64,000 bases of DNA from Cytidiella melzeri (GCA_022592445.1 JABYQR010000091.1:62001-126000); one strand, 5' to 3'. Shown: positions 36,339-49,376, counted from the stretch's first letter. A program made the numbers and translations. Notes: generated by a model from the letters alone, not told the origin.

Positions 36339-36679
36339 GCGTAGAAGAGTGCAAAGTCAAAGGATGCCACTCTCGACGACTTGATGGTCGTTGTAGCTGA
36401 CCTGAGAACGTTGGGGGGCCAAAGCTTGGGAATGCGATGAGCGGTCAAGCATCGTGCGACCAGCAGCGTGAATTCAACTGGTTACGGTATTCCCTGATTT
36501 CGTCCCACTTCAAGTTGTACCCCGTGGGGAATTCGAACCGTTGTTCCCTTGCATCATGTCCGAAGACTCCGAAACACACTCAAAATCCAAGCGTTCATGA
36601 TCAAACAGTGCCTGTGGCATATATTTTACACTCCACATATGTAGCCTACGTTGTGGTGAGCCAGCCACTTTCATCGCTT
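36339..36679. other. Intergenic region, twinfilin 3' end to SCOT-2 5' end
   Basis: 341 bases between minus-strand genes. It includes a ccccgtgggg palindrome near 36522-36531. A nearby ttcgaacc stretch resembles a tRNA T-loop, but no tRNA folds around it. Confidence 0.4.
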
Positions 36680-38016
36680 TCATCGCTTTCTCGCGGGTCC
36701 TCTAGGCCTTGCGAACGCTGGCTTGTCTGCGTGATGCACAGGAGTCGAAGTACCACTTCCTCCAGGAGTAGCTGGATCGCTGCTCTCCAAGACCGACGCC
36801 AAGTCAGCCCTCAAGAATGCTTCGTTCAACTCTTTGGGATCTGATGTTTGCACTTTCCGTGTCAACAGTTTGGATGGTGAGTCTTCCAGCAGCTTGCTGG
36901 CTTGTCGGGAGACGGAGACGGTGGAGCAGGAGTACAGCATCCGGGGCTTAATGGATGACGATGAGGGGCACGAGTAGATGAATACTACATTGGGTACTGT
37001 TAAGGCAAATGCAATATGCAACACAACACTACACTGACCTATGTCTCGGCGCGATGGTTGAGCCCATGCAAAGAACGAGAAAGCTGCCAGGGTGGAGTAA
37101 GATCATATTCGGCATAGGTCTCTGGTGCACTCACAAGGTTCAGACTGCGGTAGGGTGATACCGATATTGTCAGCTTCAATTTCCGCAACGGAGCTTAGTT
37201 GCAGCTTTTCTGTAGCAGGGTCAATGCTCTGGACCGCTCTCATAGTCAACAGAAGGACAGAAAACAACAACATTGTGAGCTCACCAGAACGACAATTTTA
37301 CTACCTTCACCGCTTCCAAGGTCTGTAATAGCGTTCTGCACCTCATCTGGCCATCCCAAGCCGACCTCTCCTGCATGGCTAACTCTTGCTCTACTTCCCT
37401 CGTAGGTCGCGCTCCTGCCCTCGGCTTGTTTGATCTCATCCATCTCTTTCTCTCGCGCGGTCATAGGCTTCGGTGCATTGAGAGAAGCACGATGCTTGGC
37501 GTATGCAGTTGCAGTAAGGTCGTCTTTGGATGTCGCAAAGATCGAGTCCTTGAAAGGTGCGGATCCGAGAGACTTTGTAAGGGACATCCGGGTGGATGCA
37601 TACAGCATCTATGTCCACGAGCTAGGCGTAAGGAGCAAAAGTCAGACAGTAGTGTTACCTCGGACGTACCTTGTTCCTCACTTTTGCAGTATCGGGCACG
37701 TAGAACACAGCTAACCAGTCTGTTGGAGGATTGTCCTGCCTTACGAGGACGTAGGCAGGGACGTCATCTTGCAACAGGTCGGCGAGCTTGTCCAGATCTT
37801 GCTCAAACGTGCCGGATGGCGGTACGGACTCATCCACGACCAAGAGCTCTATCGAATGTAATCTGCATGGTGAGACCACTTTAAATGTAGCAACTGGACG
37901 GGATATATACCGTTCGCGATGGAAACCTTGATGAAGCGGATGGACTGGGACGTGATTGCTTCACTGAACGCAGACGAAAGCTCTGGAGAGACGGTAATTC
38001 CGCTGGTGGCAGACAT
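36680..38016 (-). CDS. TWF1: Twinfilin (two ADF-homology domains, actin monomer binding)
   Basis: Five or six exons encode about 330 residues. The N-terminal ADF-H domain starts MSATSGITVSPELSSAFSEA and includes LVRQDNPPTDWLAVFYVPD and MLYASTRMSLTKSLG. After the linker (TAREKEMDEIKQAE) a second ADF-H domain follows (ARVSHAGEVGLGW, then VFIYSCPSSSSIKPRMLYSC). The tail is basic and ends RPRGPARKR, as expected for the twinfilin tail that binds capping protein and phosphoinositides. Twinfilin sequesters ADP-actin monomers and promotes depolymerisation at cortical patches. The start at 38016 gives the conserved N-terminus; an upstream in-frame ATG (38208) would add an unrelated extension. Confidence 0.85.
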
Positions 38017-38654
38017 CCTCGCGAGATGAGGGAACGAGTTGGTCGCTGGTTCAAGTAACAAGTTGGCTGCAAAGTGATTAGATGAGAGGGGCGCGGACCG
38101 GACCGTCGCAGCTAGTGTCGGGCGCACTTCTTCCAGCTGCGACCTACTCTCCTTCATCTCTCTCATCTGTTCGTCGCTGACCTCGTCGCTGACCTCCTTG
38201 ACTAACACTGCGCCTCACTGTTTGCTTGCAGACTACCAACTGCGCTCTCGCCGGAGCTTTCTAGACGAGACACGAGTCTGCGAGTGTTTGTCAAGCTTCG
38301 CACATTTGGCTCCGTGGGACGTTACACTCCGTCTATTCACTCTATAGCTGCACAGCGTTGCTCTGCACGTCGAAAGACCTGCTTGCTTTCATCGGACGAG
38401 CAGAACCCCTGTACCCGCAACGCACAGGTCGATGCAGGCACCAAATAATCTGCCTTACCAGGCTTACAGAGTGCGTCATTCATATCACCAATTATTCCTC
38501 GCTCTTCTCACCCTCAAGACTTCGCCTTTCTTAATAATGGCTTTAGTCAAAGAGGCACTCGAGGAATCTGTCAGCGCAGAACCAGTCCCAAACTACTTCG
38601 CCTAATGTCTCACCGCCATCACGCCCGACGTACACGAATGGAAACACGCATAAT
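38017..38654. promoter_or_regulatory. Divergent promoter region, twinfilin / VAC1-like, with two uORFs
   Basis: 638 bases between divergent starts. The plus-strand leader just before 38537 is pyrimidine-rich, typical of fungal 5' leaders. Two short frames there are listed separately. Confidence 0.5.
38537..38605 (+). promoter_or_regulatory. Upstream ORF 1 (22 codons) of the VAC1-like gene
   Basis: ATG at 38537 to TAA at 38603-38605. The last A of the stop is the first base of the ATG of uORF 2 (TAATG). It is the first ATG after the pyrimidine-rich leader, so it would be met first by scanning ribosomes if transcription starts upstream. It could alternatively lie in an unrecognised intron. Confidence 0.5.
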
Positions 38655-38658
38655 ATGA
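38605..38658 (+). promoter_or_regulatory. Upstream ORF 2 (17 codons), stop overlaps the VAC1-like start
   Basis: ATG at 38605, with a second in-frame ATG at 38638, to TGA at 38656-38658. The TGA overlaps the main ATG at 38655 (ATGA). Termination and re-initiation at the same place could couple translation. The peptide is very basic (His/Arg-rich). Confidence 0.5.
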
Positions 38659-41263
38659 GCGAGCCAATCATACCTCTTCAACGCGACTTTGCTGTAGACC
38701 TGGAGAAGCTGAAGGAGAACGAGAAGGAGGGCTACTTGTCCACTGTCCCTCAGTCTAATGGTATTGCCGCGAAGATGCTTCTGGATGAAACGAGGCGGAC
38801 GGTGTCAATGACGGATGTCTTCAATACGTACGAGACAAAGCATGACACGCCTTCTCCAGTATCTTCCCCTACGTCTCCTCCCCTGCATCCCATCATCATC
38901 ACGAGTGTCCCTGACGCGACATCGCCCGCAGAACAGAACACATCACCGACCTCGACTGCATCAACCAGGTCATCACTTCCCCCGATACCCACACCTATCA
39001 CGAACGGAAGCAGCCCGCTCAAGACACCAACGGACCTACAGCCAGTCGCTGGTCCATCTTCCTCAGACTCTACGCTTCAAACGTCGCCGAGTCCTAGCCC
39101 CAGCCCCGTGCACTCTCCACTAACTGCGAGTCGTAAAACCTCCACCTTCCGCCGTGTCCCTCTCCGTAATCCTTCGGCCCGTCCAACCCTTCCATCCTCC
39201 CCGTTGCGTCCCCAATCAATGATAAGCTCGCGGACAACTTCTGGTGTCTCTGTTTCATCTCGGACCCTCGGACCCTCTCAGAACAGGACGCCTGAGCCGT
39301 CAATACGGTCGATGAGATCTCCCCAGTTGCACACTGCTGCTTCTGTTGCCGACAAAGGGCCTCTGCCACCGATACCTGCTCTCGAGCTGCCAGAGGCGCA
39401 AGTCGTTTCTACAACCCTAGTCCGCGCACCTGAGTCTGCACCTCCTGCACCGTATCGACGGAAGAATTCCAGTACCCCCACTCCCACTCCGCACTCATCG
39501 TCTCTTGCCATCCCACAAGTACATCAACGAGCAACCTCACCCACCTCACCCGGTTCCAGCGTCGCCGCCTCTCCCTCGGCTATCTCTCCCTCGCCAATAT
39601 CCTCTACATCCTCATTACCTACGCCCACCTCCCAGCGTGCCTCAACCCCAAGTCGGACCTATGCCTCTTACCGTCCCGGGTTCCAGCCGAAGGGCGTGTA
39701 CCGCCCTCGGACAGACGAATTCCTGGAGATGCGTCGGACGAGAAGCGACGTGGGGCGTGTCGAGCGTACGAGGCTCGAGCGCAGACTTGAGAAACTCATC
39801 AACCTGCATTTTCCACATCCTGATAAGCAAAAGCAGAAGGAGGGAGGTGGGGAAGGACAAATGGCGAATGGTAGACCGGCGATGACGGGGACGCTGAATC
39901 GACGCGCGTCCAGCTTCTTTGATGTCGACATCGCCAGTTTGAAAGGGAAAAGCGCGGGGGATTTGTGGAGGGGAGTTGTGCAGGCTCAGGTGGCTGGGAG
40001 CAAGGCAGACATCCGAGCAGCTGAACAGACGATTGCGCCGTGGCAAGATGATGCGGATGTCTCACAGTGTCCGCTTTGCACGTAAGTTTACTCACAGACC
40101 AGCGAATCTCTTTGTTGTATTGAACAGATTGGGTTGGGTAGGGCGTCGTTCCACCCTCTGACAAACCGGAAACACCATTGTCGTCTTTGTGGCCGCATAA
40201 TATGCTCGTTACCTATCAAATATCCTCTACGCCCTCAACAGTGTTCTCTGCTCTTTGTTGCCGATCCGCTGACAGGGCAGATTGAGGAGGTAGGTGAGGG
40301 TGTTGACTACGGTGTTCGGCGACGGACTAGAAGTGTTGGTCAAGGTGGAGGTAAGGGAAAGGGAAGAGACGATCTGAACAGTCTCACTCCCGAAGAGAAG
40401 TTCCTGAAAGGTGTCAGAATATGCAGGGAGTGCAAACCGGTGCTGTTGTGAGTGCATTCGTGGATGGCAATATCTATGGCTTGAGTTGTTGACCATCGAT
40501 GGTTCTCACAGACGTAAGCAATACATTCAAGATTCGCATAAAGTACCGCTATTCACCAGGTTGTACGAGGTAATCATCTGATCCGATCTAGTGTGGGTTG
40601 ACGCTAAGCACGCGCAGGCATTTGTGTCGCTCGAGAAAGAGATAGAGGATGCACTCCCACACTTTCAGGAACTGATGGTTAGTCTGAGGTAAGCTCATTT
40701 CGCCTCACGACTTCGTGCAATGCCTAACATTAGCACGACCACCGGTGTAGTCAGGACGAACGACCCAGCCTCGAAGCGTCCGCCGCCAGGAAACGCCTGC
40801 TAGAGGCGTTTGCGCAGTACGACGCTTTGGCAAAACGCATGCGCAAGCTTCCTTGTCCGGGAGGTTCTGGGAGCTCTCAAGACCGCGTGCAGCAGGCCAT
40901 CATCACTCGTGCGAACAACTTTCTCCAGAAAAACATGTTTCCCTTGCAGGTCAGCTTCCACCATTCCGCTCTCCCCAATCATGTGTTATTTACTCTTTTT
41001 TGCTATAGGCTCTACCAAATACAAGCAAGAAAAAGGCTGCGCCGTCGACCCCTTCTGGCGAGCAGGATTCGAGCGGACCCATTATCGATCCCGACTCAGA
41101 GGTCGCACGTGTTTTGCAACCGTTATTGGAGCAAGAGGCCTTGCTGGAGAGCTTCGTCGAAGAAGCCAAGACGCATCGCAAATTCGAAGATGCGCAGACA
41201 CTAAAGGCGAACCTCTCGGAGATCAGAGCAGAGATTGACAGGATCTTGGCTAACGCGGCCTAG
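38655..41263 (+). CDS. PEP7: FYVE-domain Rab effector, Vac1/Pep7 (rabenosyn)-like
   Basis: The first exon encodes about 475 residues: a short helical N-terminus (MSEPIIPLQRDFAVDLEKL), a long Ser/Pro/Thr-rich disordered region and a helical stretch (RTRLERRLEKLINLHFP). A FYVE zinc finger starts at SQCPLC and continues after an intron with ASFHPLTNRKHHCRLCGR, the PI3P-binding RKHHCRxCG motif. The finger ends with RICRECKP. Later exons are helical, and the last holds a Rab-binding helical hairpin (LLEQEALLESFVEEAKTHRK, TLKANLSEIRAEI). This is the layout of Vac1/Pep7 and rabenosyn-5, which tether Golgi-to-endosome vesicles with Rab5/Vps21 and Vps45. The start at 38655 is chosen because it directly follows the uORFs and heads the long frame. 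Confidence 0.85.
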
Positions 41264-41592
41264 TCGATGAAGCAGAACAGACAGATGACTGTCCACGATA
41301 TATATATTTGCTTCACGCTTAGCATGCACCCTCACAATATGCCAATCAGAGAGAGTTTGGACTAGATGATGATAATATTATACTGCAATAACTTGAACGA
41401 ACAATGTGTGATTAATTATGAATAGGGCATGCGGATGATTTCAAGACGCGTATAAGTAGTTGATTGCACAGGATAACGTGAGATAGCAATGTAGAATTGA
41501 TGTTGATGGGAAAAAGGACGAACGGTGGATACTACTGTTGGATGATAACTTATATGCAATAAATTGACCGGATGCCAACAACCCTCCTTGCT
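41264..41592. other. Convergent intergenic region, VAC1-like / SOG2-like
   Basis: 329 AT-rich bases between convergent stops, presumably both 3' UTRs. Nothing else was seen. Confidence 0.4.
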
Positions 41593-44500
41593 CTAACCAG
41601 TCACAGCTGGAGAACGAGCAGGGGAAAGCATGAATGTTCCGTGCGGAAGTGCGCTGCGAGGCGGTTCCTTCATTGGTGGCAGATTTCGTGTAACAACGGC
41701 AGTTATGGCGCTTCGGCTTCGAGATAGATTCGCCCCCAATCGACCATCCTCCTGAAGTGGCAGCGGGGGCGGTGACATGATAGCCCCGACCATGGGCGAG
41801 TATGGACGAGGCGTGGAAGTGGGAGAGAATGAGGAGACGTGCAGTAGCATGACGAAGTCTTGGGTTGCTTGCGTGAGTTGGACCATGTTGTTCCTCAAAT
41901 CGGACGAAAGGGCATGTGTGGCGCCGTACGTCTTGATTGCGCTCAAGAGTTGTATGACAGTCTAGTTGTCACACAATCAGCTCTCGGGACACCAAACTAG
42001 GTTAGTCGGCGTGAAACTTACGTTGGCGAATACGTGGGCGTCGTCCCGAAGAGCCATTCTATGAGCAAAATCCGTCCCCACATTGCGAATGTCATCTTGT
42101 AGTCTTCCTGTAACGTCCTCTGCCTTGCGAAGAGTATCATTCAGGGTCTCGTGCAGCGCCGAATCCTGGCGTAGCAACTGTTCCATTAAAATCCACACAG
42201 GGGGCGCAGCTTCGACGGCTTTCTGTATGGCATCCACAGCAACGCCGTCAATCTGTGTATGCGCATTGGACATTGTCTCCATCGGAGGACTCTTCGCAAA
42301 CGGAAGAGCAGGTGAGGAAGTCGACGATGCCAACAAGGAGCTCGCCGAACTTTGTCGTGAATGCAAGTCTCCTTTCGCCGAGGTCGACGGTCGGATTGTG
42401 CCGTCATTATGCAGCGGATCACGGGTAGTGCCAGCGAAAGTAGTTGCGGCACGACGAATGGTTCGTGGAATCGGCGTGGATGAAGTAGGCCCTCCAACGA
42501 TGCCGGAGGTGAAAGGAGGTGAATCCGCATTCGACGGCAGAAGCATACCAATTTCCACGTCCTTGAAGCTGAAAGAGCCAGCATGGCGCCTGGCCATCCG
42601 GGCCCTCGCGTCTGACGCGCCATTCGTTGGTGAGCGAGGATTTATCCTGGAATTAGGAAGAGAAGGGGTAGGCGTCACCGAACCAGGGGTCGATGGTGCA
42701 GTAACATCTAGAATAGAACTCGGCACTGGATATGCCTTCGTCGCAGGTGGTGGGCCGAGTTCGCGCAGGAAACGTTTGACTGCTTCAATCTGGCCAGCTA
42801 TGGCTGTCCAAGCCCCCACAATCTCTGCCATTGCACCATACAGCACCAGTAGCATCTGTCTCGTATAGCGCACGTCATCATGAGTAGCAAGAACTTTCAA
42901 CTGGAGGGTGAGTACGCCAACAGCTTTCCCAAACATGTTGACGTTGTCCCGACAGGTTTCCACCACTGCTCTACACACAGCAGGGGAGGGTAGAGTCCGC
43001 CTACTCATTGCGTCGAAGCGGTCGAGAGCTTGAATGAGCTGATTCATGTACATACTCGCAGGATCGAGCACTTTCAAAAGAACAGAGGAAAACCGCTCGT
43101 CAATCGCATACTCGGTGTAGTGCTGAAGAGCCTGGTAGATCTGAGAGATGCCGAAAAGTATCCCTCTGATTCCGTCCACGACCGTGAGAAGAGCGGGCGG
43201 TACTGTCTTGAGTGAGCCCAGGTTGAGGGTCGAAATACGGCGGAAGTACTTGTGCCTTGCTCCGTCCATATGAGGTGCTGGACGGTGTAAAGAGACTGGG
43301 GATGAGACGAGTCCCGGAAGCGAGAATTTAGGCGTTCGAAAATTTTGCAGTGATCCATTCGACGAATCTGATTCTTGTCTGTGAGGTGGGGAAGGTATCC
43401 CTGACTTCTCATTCACAATGTGAAGCGGAACCTCCCTGTGGTGGTTTAAATGTAATTTGGCTGGTCGAAGGTTGGGCATGCTCTTCTTTGCCGTCAGGAC
43501 ACTTCTCTGAGCGGACCCGCCGCTACCAGCGAATGAAGCATTTCTACCATGTAGTTGAACTGTGGAGCCTGTCACATCTTCATCTGTGGAAGAGACGGAT
43601 TCTTCTGGGGTCGGTAGGTAGCTGTCTGGAGAGCGACTCGGAGAAATATGGACGGAACGTGAGGATGATACAGCATCAAGATGTAAGCGTGGAGGTCGAG
43701 GAGACCTGGGAGACCGCGATGTCTGAATACTGGGCATTGGCAGCATGTTGTCGGAGTAATTAGATTGATCGGAATCCAGTGAAAAGGTACGTTGATGCTG
43801 AGAAGTGGAAGAGCCCTCCACAAACAGGCTCATGTCGAACGGTGACCGGGCATCCATAATATTGTCCCTAATTTCGTCTCTGTTGGGTCTCAGAAACTGT
43901 CCATATGAGTCATTCCTAATAAATCACTCACGCAAAAGAGTCATGATCCATGTCCGCGTATGACGCATCATGTTCATCTCCATGCTTGCGTTCTGCATTG
44001 ATAGAGTCAAGCTCTATCCATTTCTGTATACTCCGAATCCAGGCCTTTGCAGCATCCGGATGCTCGCTCTGGGATGCAGGTTCCATGATATCCCTGGGTG
44101 GCCACTCGAGCGGATTTTGGTCCACTTTAAATATGTTGAGATTCTGGAATTGGGTAAAATAAGTCGGTAACCTGTGAATCTTGTTACGAGAAAGCGAGAA
44201 AACCTAGAGGTCAATCTATCAGTACGGGAGTACACAGTTGTATTGATAATGTGAACCAACCCGTAGTTTGATGAGAGACCCAGGTTGTGAGGGTAGACGT
44301 TTGATCTTGTTGCGACTCATGTCCAAAATCTCCAGAGAGGGCATAACGGTCAACTGCGACAGCTGTCAGTGAAGACTAGCCACTCCATGGATGTTGGCAA
44401 CCTACAACGTCAGGAAAGATCGTAAAATTATTATTCTTTAGGACCAAATAGCGAAGACGCGTCAGCAAAGCAAATGCCATTGGCAGAGTAGTGAGGCGGT

Positions 44501-44938
44501 TGTGAGCCAAAGCAATCCTGAGGGGAAGTTCAGGACAGGAGCTATGTCCCACTGAAATGACCAGCGTACCTCACTACCGCGCTTTCACCATCCGCATTTG
44601 CTTGGCCGACATACGCCAGCTCCGACGCCCCATCCTCACCAACATCCGTAAGACTCTTATGAGTCAGGTCGAGAGTCGCTCCGTTGTCGGGGGAGTTCTT
44701 GAGTGCCTCTGTAATGTGGTCACGGCCCAAAGACACTGATGGAAGGGGTGATGGTGCAGCCCCTGCTCTTACAAGCGAGACTCGACTGATGGCACCTTCG
44801 TTGTCCGTGACGGCCATCCCAGAGAGTAGAGAACGCTGTTTTCGACGTCCAGACGCTGTCCAAAGAAGGCCGTCGTCTTGTGAGTTGGAGGCGAGGCAGG
44901 ACAAGGTCAACACAGGCTCAGAAGCGCTCACCATTCAT
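41593..44938 (-). CDS. SOG2: Sog2-like leucine-rich-repeat protein of the RAM pathway
   Basis: A multi-exon gene. The N-terminal exons encode leucine-rich repeats: [39 protein letters not shown] and [20 protein letters not shown]. The large central exon has a disordered Ser/Pro region, then the helical Sog2 domain ([59 protein letters not shown]). Sog2 is a subunit of the Cbk1-Mob2 (RAM/MOR) kinase network for polarised growth and cell separation. Two overlapping starts are possible. ATG at 44938 with an immediate intron joins to [14 protein letters not shown] at 44934 reads on as MVSASEP. I prefer the first because the intron has good GT..AG ends and a branch-like TTGAC. Confidence 0.8.
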
Positions 44939-45272
44939 GTTGCCCGAGCCGCCAAAAAAGGAAGGTGAGTATGATGTTGTTTTTCCGTGCCTCACTCCGT
45001 TTTCCGAAGGCCTCAGCTGCAGCGCGATTGTAACTGGGCTGCATGCTTGTTGAATGCTGTTCAATTTTTATTTCCAATGATCAGCGGCACGAAGTATGTT
45101 TGTTGGCCGCCGCGCAGTATGATATCAGTTCTGGCTCAGACTTAGTGTGACAGACCGGGTACATCCAATCTCTGTTGAGATGACTCGTTATATTCAAAAG
45201 ATTACAAGAAATGATGAAGCAAGTGGTATTAACGTGCGTAGAATGTTTCGCAAGAAAAGTCTATGCAGATCA
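44939..45272. other. Intergenic region, Zn2Cys6 gene 3' end to SOG2-like 5' end
   Basis: 334 bases between two minus-strand genes. No feature beyond a presumed promoter and 3' UTR. Confidence 0.4.
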
Positions 45273-48220
45273 CTACGTATCCCCGAAGATTGATCTCAAC
45301 CAGTTAGTATCGCCAAAACCGGGAGGAGTGGCAATCAGCTGCTGCAGTTCCTCCAAGGTATATTCCGGTGCCGGAGTAGCAGTGGAAGTCGCATCCATCG
45401 AATCGCTGTGGGTGCTCTCCACAAAATGGGTCAAACTGAAGTCCATGTCTGGCTCGCCAATCATTTGGCGAGCGACATGATTACGGTCCTCATATGGAGC
45501 GCTTGAAGCTGCGTTTGTATATTCAGCTCCCAGTGGCTTGGGTGAGGCAATGTGGACATTTGTATCTGGCCAAGAGTAGTAATCGAGAGGCGTTGGTTCT
45601 TGCTGAGATTGCGCGGGATTTTCCTGCTCTGATACTTGCTTTAAGCTAGCATTCGCCCGCATACGTGGCGTGAGGTACTTCTCCAGCAGATTGGAGAGGA
45701 ATTTTGAGTATAGCGCAGGCGCATGTCGCCGGTCAAGGGCAACATCTTCTGAGCTCAGGATTTCGATCAATGATTGAACCAAACCGACAACACTGGCGCA
45801 TTGCTCTGTTGTCAGAAGCGGTAGGAACTTGGGTCGAAGGAGCTAGAAAAAGTTAGCACTACACTGTGTCGAAGAGAAACGCTCGACGTACATTCAGCAG
45901 AAACGAGGCGCAGAAGGCCATGTAGAGGAAATTTGCCTGCAAAATCAACGTGAGGAGTATGCGGAGAGTTAACGCTGCATCACAATACCTCCACGGCCCA
46001 GCTCAAAAATCCCGACGGGTATATCTGATCAATGACTGTTTGGATAGCGGCTTGTGCAACTGTAATCGACTAGCGGGGGAAGAAATAAGCACCAAACAGC
46101 TTGTCATAATGTCACGGTACTGACATGCTGCAGCAGATAGTTCTCACGAGTTATACCCTTCTTGATAGCATATTGAAAGCCAATAGACAACACAGACAAT
46201 CGCATGTAAGCGGAAACCCTGTAGGTGCGGGCGAGTCAGGTAGGAGAGGATACAGAGGCAAGGAAAAGGTTCATACAGATGAAATTTGTGAGCACGGAAG
46301 CGAATGACCGGACCTAAATATGAAGCTTCAGCAAAAGATCGTCCAAGCAGTTGCATCAACTGACAGACGTTGTAGTTGGGATCAGCGTGCAACGCTGCAT
46401 ACCACCATTGAGATAGGTCCACGAATTGTTTGTCAAAATAGATCGCCTGCCCAACCACGTCGAAGCCCTGTGTACGGACGTGAGTGATGAGTTACTGTGA
46501 ATGAGCGCTGTACATACCTCTATGTATCTCTGCTTTAGAATGTCACAGAATCCCACTTCATGCCTGAACTTAGCAAGTAGATGTAGCATCTCTGCGTGGC
46601 CGCAGATGGCAATATCATAAGGAGTGTTCACCGACGGACTCATCTTGTACCACGTCCTGACACTACTACGTACCACATGATCATCTAGGCTGACCATATG
46701 CATCTTGCCAAATTGGGCTGCGTAGGATTTATCGATCGAGAAACAATTCATCCAGGTTCGAATACGGTTAAAGTTCTCTCGCTCGTCGTCCCCGCGAGGC
46801 ATCTTGTCCAACTCCAGCTCTTGTGCAAGTCTAAAGAGCGTATCGTGCTAGTATCAGAGTGCTTGTACTGCGCGGTGGTATCTTAAGAGTTTCGTACCTT
46901 ATCGCTACCCCTGCCAACAGCCAGCTGCGACAGTCTGTCCACTTCTTTTGAGGGACAGGGTACACAGCCAGCAACAGGAAAGCCTGCACCGTCTCTACAG
47001 ACTTCTGCCCAGAGATGAGTGCTTCCGATGCAGCGTCTTGAGCAATATCCATGAGCAAGCTGAACAAGCCAGGTCGTCGTGAGTAATGCCGCGATGCGCA
47101 CGCACAAACTACGCAAAGTTGTAAATTGTAGCATGAGGAAAGAATAGCTGCGGCTCACTTACTGACGTCGAAGAGCAAATGACTAGTCCACATGAGTCTC
47201 CCAGGGAAGTGGAGTTCATCGTCAAACAAGGAGAAGAACGGCTAACATGGCTGCGTCAGTGTGGCTGTGATTTCTCGAGGACTACTGGGCGAGCTAACGT
47301 TTATTCTTTCGTAAAATCTAGAAAGAAGTAACGCAGCTGTATCAGGACCATACAATGAGAGCCACTTACAGAATGAAGAGGTCAAGTACTTCATATGGCT
47401 TCAGAATATCTGCACGCAGAAGCATCGGTAAGCGCGCGAAGTCTGGATTGTACGCTGAGGAACAAAAGGGTTATGTATGGCTATGGCATTGAGTATGGGA
47501 CGATGTGACATACGTGAAAGGTCGACTTGAAGTGGGCCTTTGAGGGAAGAGTAATAGTGACATGTCGCCGGACGAACAGGGCGACCTGAGAAAGTTGGCT
47601 ACATAAGTAAAGCACAATCATCTTCGAAATAGCTCACCAACTAGTCCCCCGACGTTGACCGTGGTTTCAGCCCGCCTTACCCACTCATTGACCTTCGCCT
47701 CTACTTTGAGGCGATCGAATTGACTTAGCAGTGATTGAATTTGTTGATCTTGCTCGCGAGATCGTAGCTGTAGGTCCTCTTGCGTCCTATCAATGGTCAA
47801 TAACCGTCAGGAGTGTATATCTCACAAGTAAAGATGTAGGAAATACAGACGGTGCTGCTTTACGCTTCTTGCGGGTACGAGGCGCACAATCGTGTTTACC
47901 AGCCTCGCAACGGTCACACTTTGTATGGCCAGGCGTGAACTGGCATCGTACCTAATACCGCCTTGTCAAATACGTCCAAACATGACAAGAAATGACCGAA
48001 CATACTTTAAGTGACTTGCAATGTACACAAGCGCCTTGTCTGAAGAAATGGTTATGAACTGAGGGTGAAGCAGCCGTTGCTATGGTACGTACGGCTTTGC
48101 AGAGTGAGGTCGTTTCTTTGACGAATCCGGAACTGCAGGATCAGAATCAGTAGAGATGCTGCCGTCCTTTGACCTCGGAAGCTCTTCGCCTGCTTGCTGG
48201 ACGAAAGATGCAGCAAGCAT
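45273..48220 (-). CDS. Zn2Cys6 transcription factor with fungal regulatory middle region
   Basis: Many exons, starting MLAASFVQQAGEELPRS at 48220. The DNA-binding cluster is split by an intron but spaces its six Cys perfectly (CxxC, x6, C, x8, C, x2, C, x6, C): ACVHCKSLK, then VRCQFTPGHTKCDRC and EAGKHDC. A basic RKKRKAAP linker follows, then a coiled segment. The middle region resembles the fungal-specific regulatory domain (AFLLLAVYPVPQKKWTDCRS, RIRTWMNCFSIDKSYAAQFG, DLSQWWYAALHAD). The C-terminus is acidic and aromatic, ending LRSIFGDT, perhaps an activation domain. Similar proteins include the PrtT-like group of mushroom regulators, but the target genes are unknown. A TATA-like tatatata (48331-48338) lies upstream. 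Confidence 0.8.
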
Positions 48221-49376
48221 AGCTAACAATGACAAAACGAGGTAACTGCTGGGTGATTCCAGAGAAAGGTCGATATAGAGCAGAGACCTGCGTTCAGCGT
48301 TAGACGGCTGGTAGGGTGTCTGTGTGCAGGTATATATAGCAAATCAGCAAATCGCAGAACCTTAGAAAAAGTCTCGGCTACCCTCAGGCGGACGCCTGGC
48401 ATGACAATCTGGTGTTTACGCCCGGTCATGACGGAGAAGGACGTCTTGATGAGCTAGACAAATGCATTGAGATCTTTACGTTAAGATCGGCAAGCGCCAA
48501 CGTAATCCGAAGCCCTGCAGGATTCAGCAGACCCTGCTGTGTTCGACGCTTAGGGAAAGTTTGTCCGAGATGTCATCGCAAGCCGGCACCCATTGCAATC
48601 ACCCTGATGACAGCTGTTGCTCAAAGGTTTTTCGTGCTAGAGTCTGAACGAGCTGCTTACTAGATGTCCCGCTGGCCACCGCACGGGCAGCAGTTCTAAT
48701 ACCATCGAATTGTGTGCATAGCAGCCACGGCTGTCTGACCGCGTTGCAATGCCCGCAGAACTGCGCTGCTACTGTGCTGTAGCCTGACACCCATCGCATG
48801 ATGAGCGCTGCTGTGTATACCTGATCGCAGCACCTTTGCGGAGCGAGTGGGATCAGCACACGTCTCATCGGGAGTTCCTGGTCATGGTTCTTGTGCGTTA
48901 TTAATAGGACTAGTGTATTTCACGCGCTACAAGTCTTCCAAATAAGTGCACATTCGGAGGACCCTGGCACTAAGGAATTGTTCAATTCTGGGCTGAGAAA
49001 TGATGCGTTGAAATTTCTGCTTACCACAGACCGACTGCAGGACGTTGCCACCAGCAGTCGCAGTACTTGCAGTGCTGGTGGAAGCCAGCCGCTCACTGGC
49101 TACGTTCAACGTTCAACAGCCTTACATGGTTGACGACTCGGAAGGTGCTTACTCAGCGGCTTCGCTACTGCCAATCCTTGATCGAGATCTTCCACGTGTT
49201 CTCTCAGCGCTTGGTTGACTCCGTTCCGGTGCCAAATTAGTTGGACCAAATTTGCACAAGTAAGTACGTACATTCACCGTGACCTCTATTCCGCGGTACA
49301 TACGAGAAACTTAGAGGCCCCTGGTTACAAGCCTACATTCACCCGCCACCTCGACTGCCTCGTGTCCTGCGCATTC
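48221..49376. other. Divergent intergenic region, Zn2Cys6 factor / SPB4
   Basis: 1,156 bases between divergent starts. A TATA-like element (48331-48338) suits the minus-strand factor. Short frames of 60-90 codons occur on both strands around 48412-49133, but none resembles a known protein or shows intron signals. Confidence 0.4.

Noticed and set aside
36500..36580. Possible tRNA (ttcgaacc motif)
   Set aside because: Neither strand gives acceptor, D-arm and anticodon stems around the motif.
48412..49133. Small genes between the Zn2Cys6 factor and SPB4
   Set aside because: Frames on both strands overlap each other and none has recognisable similarity, intron signals or a clear promoter arrangement.
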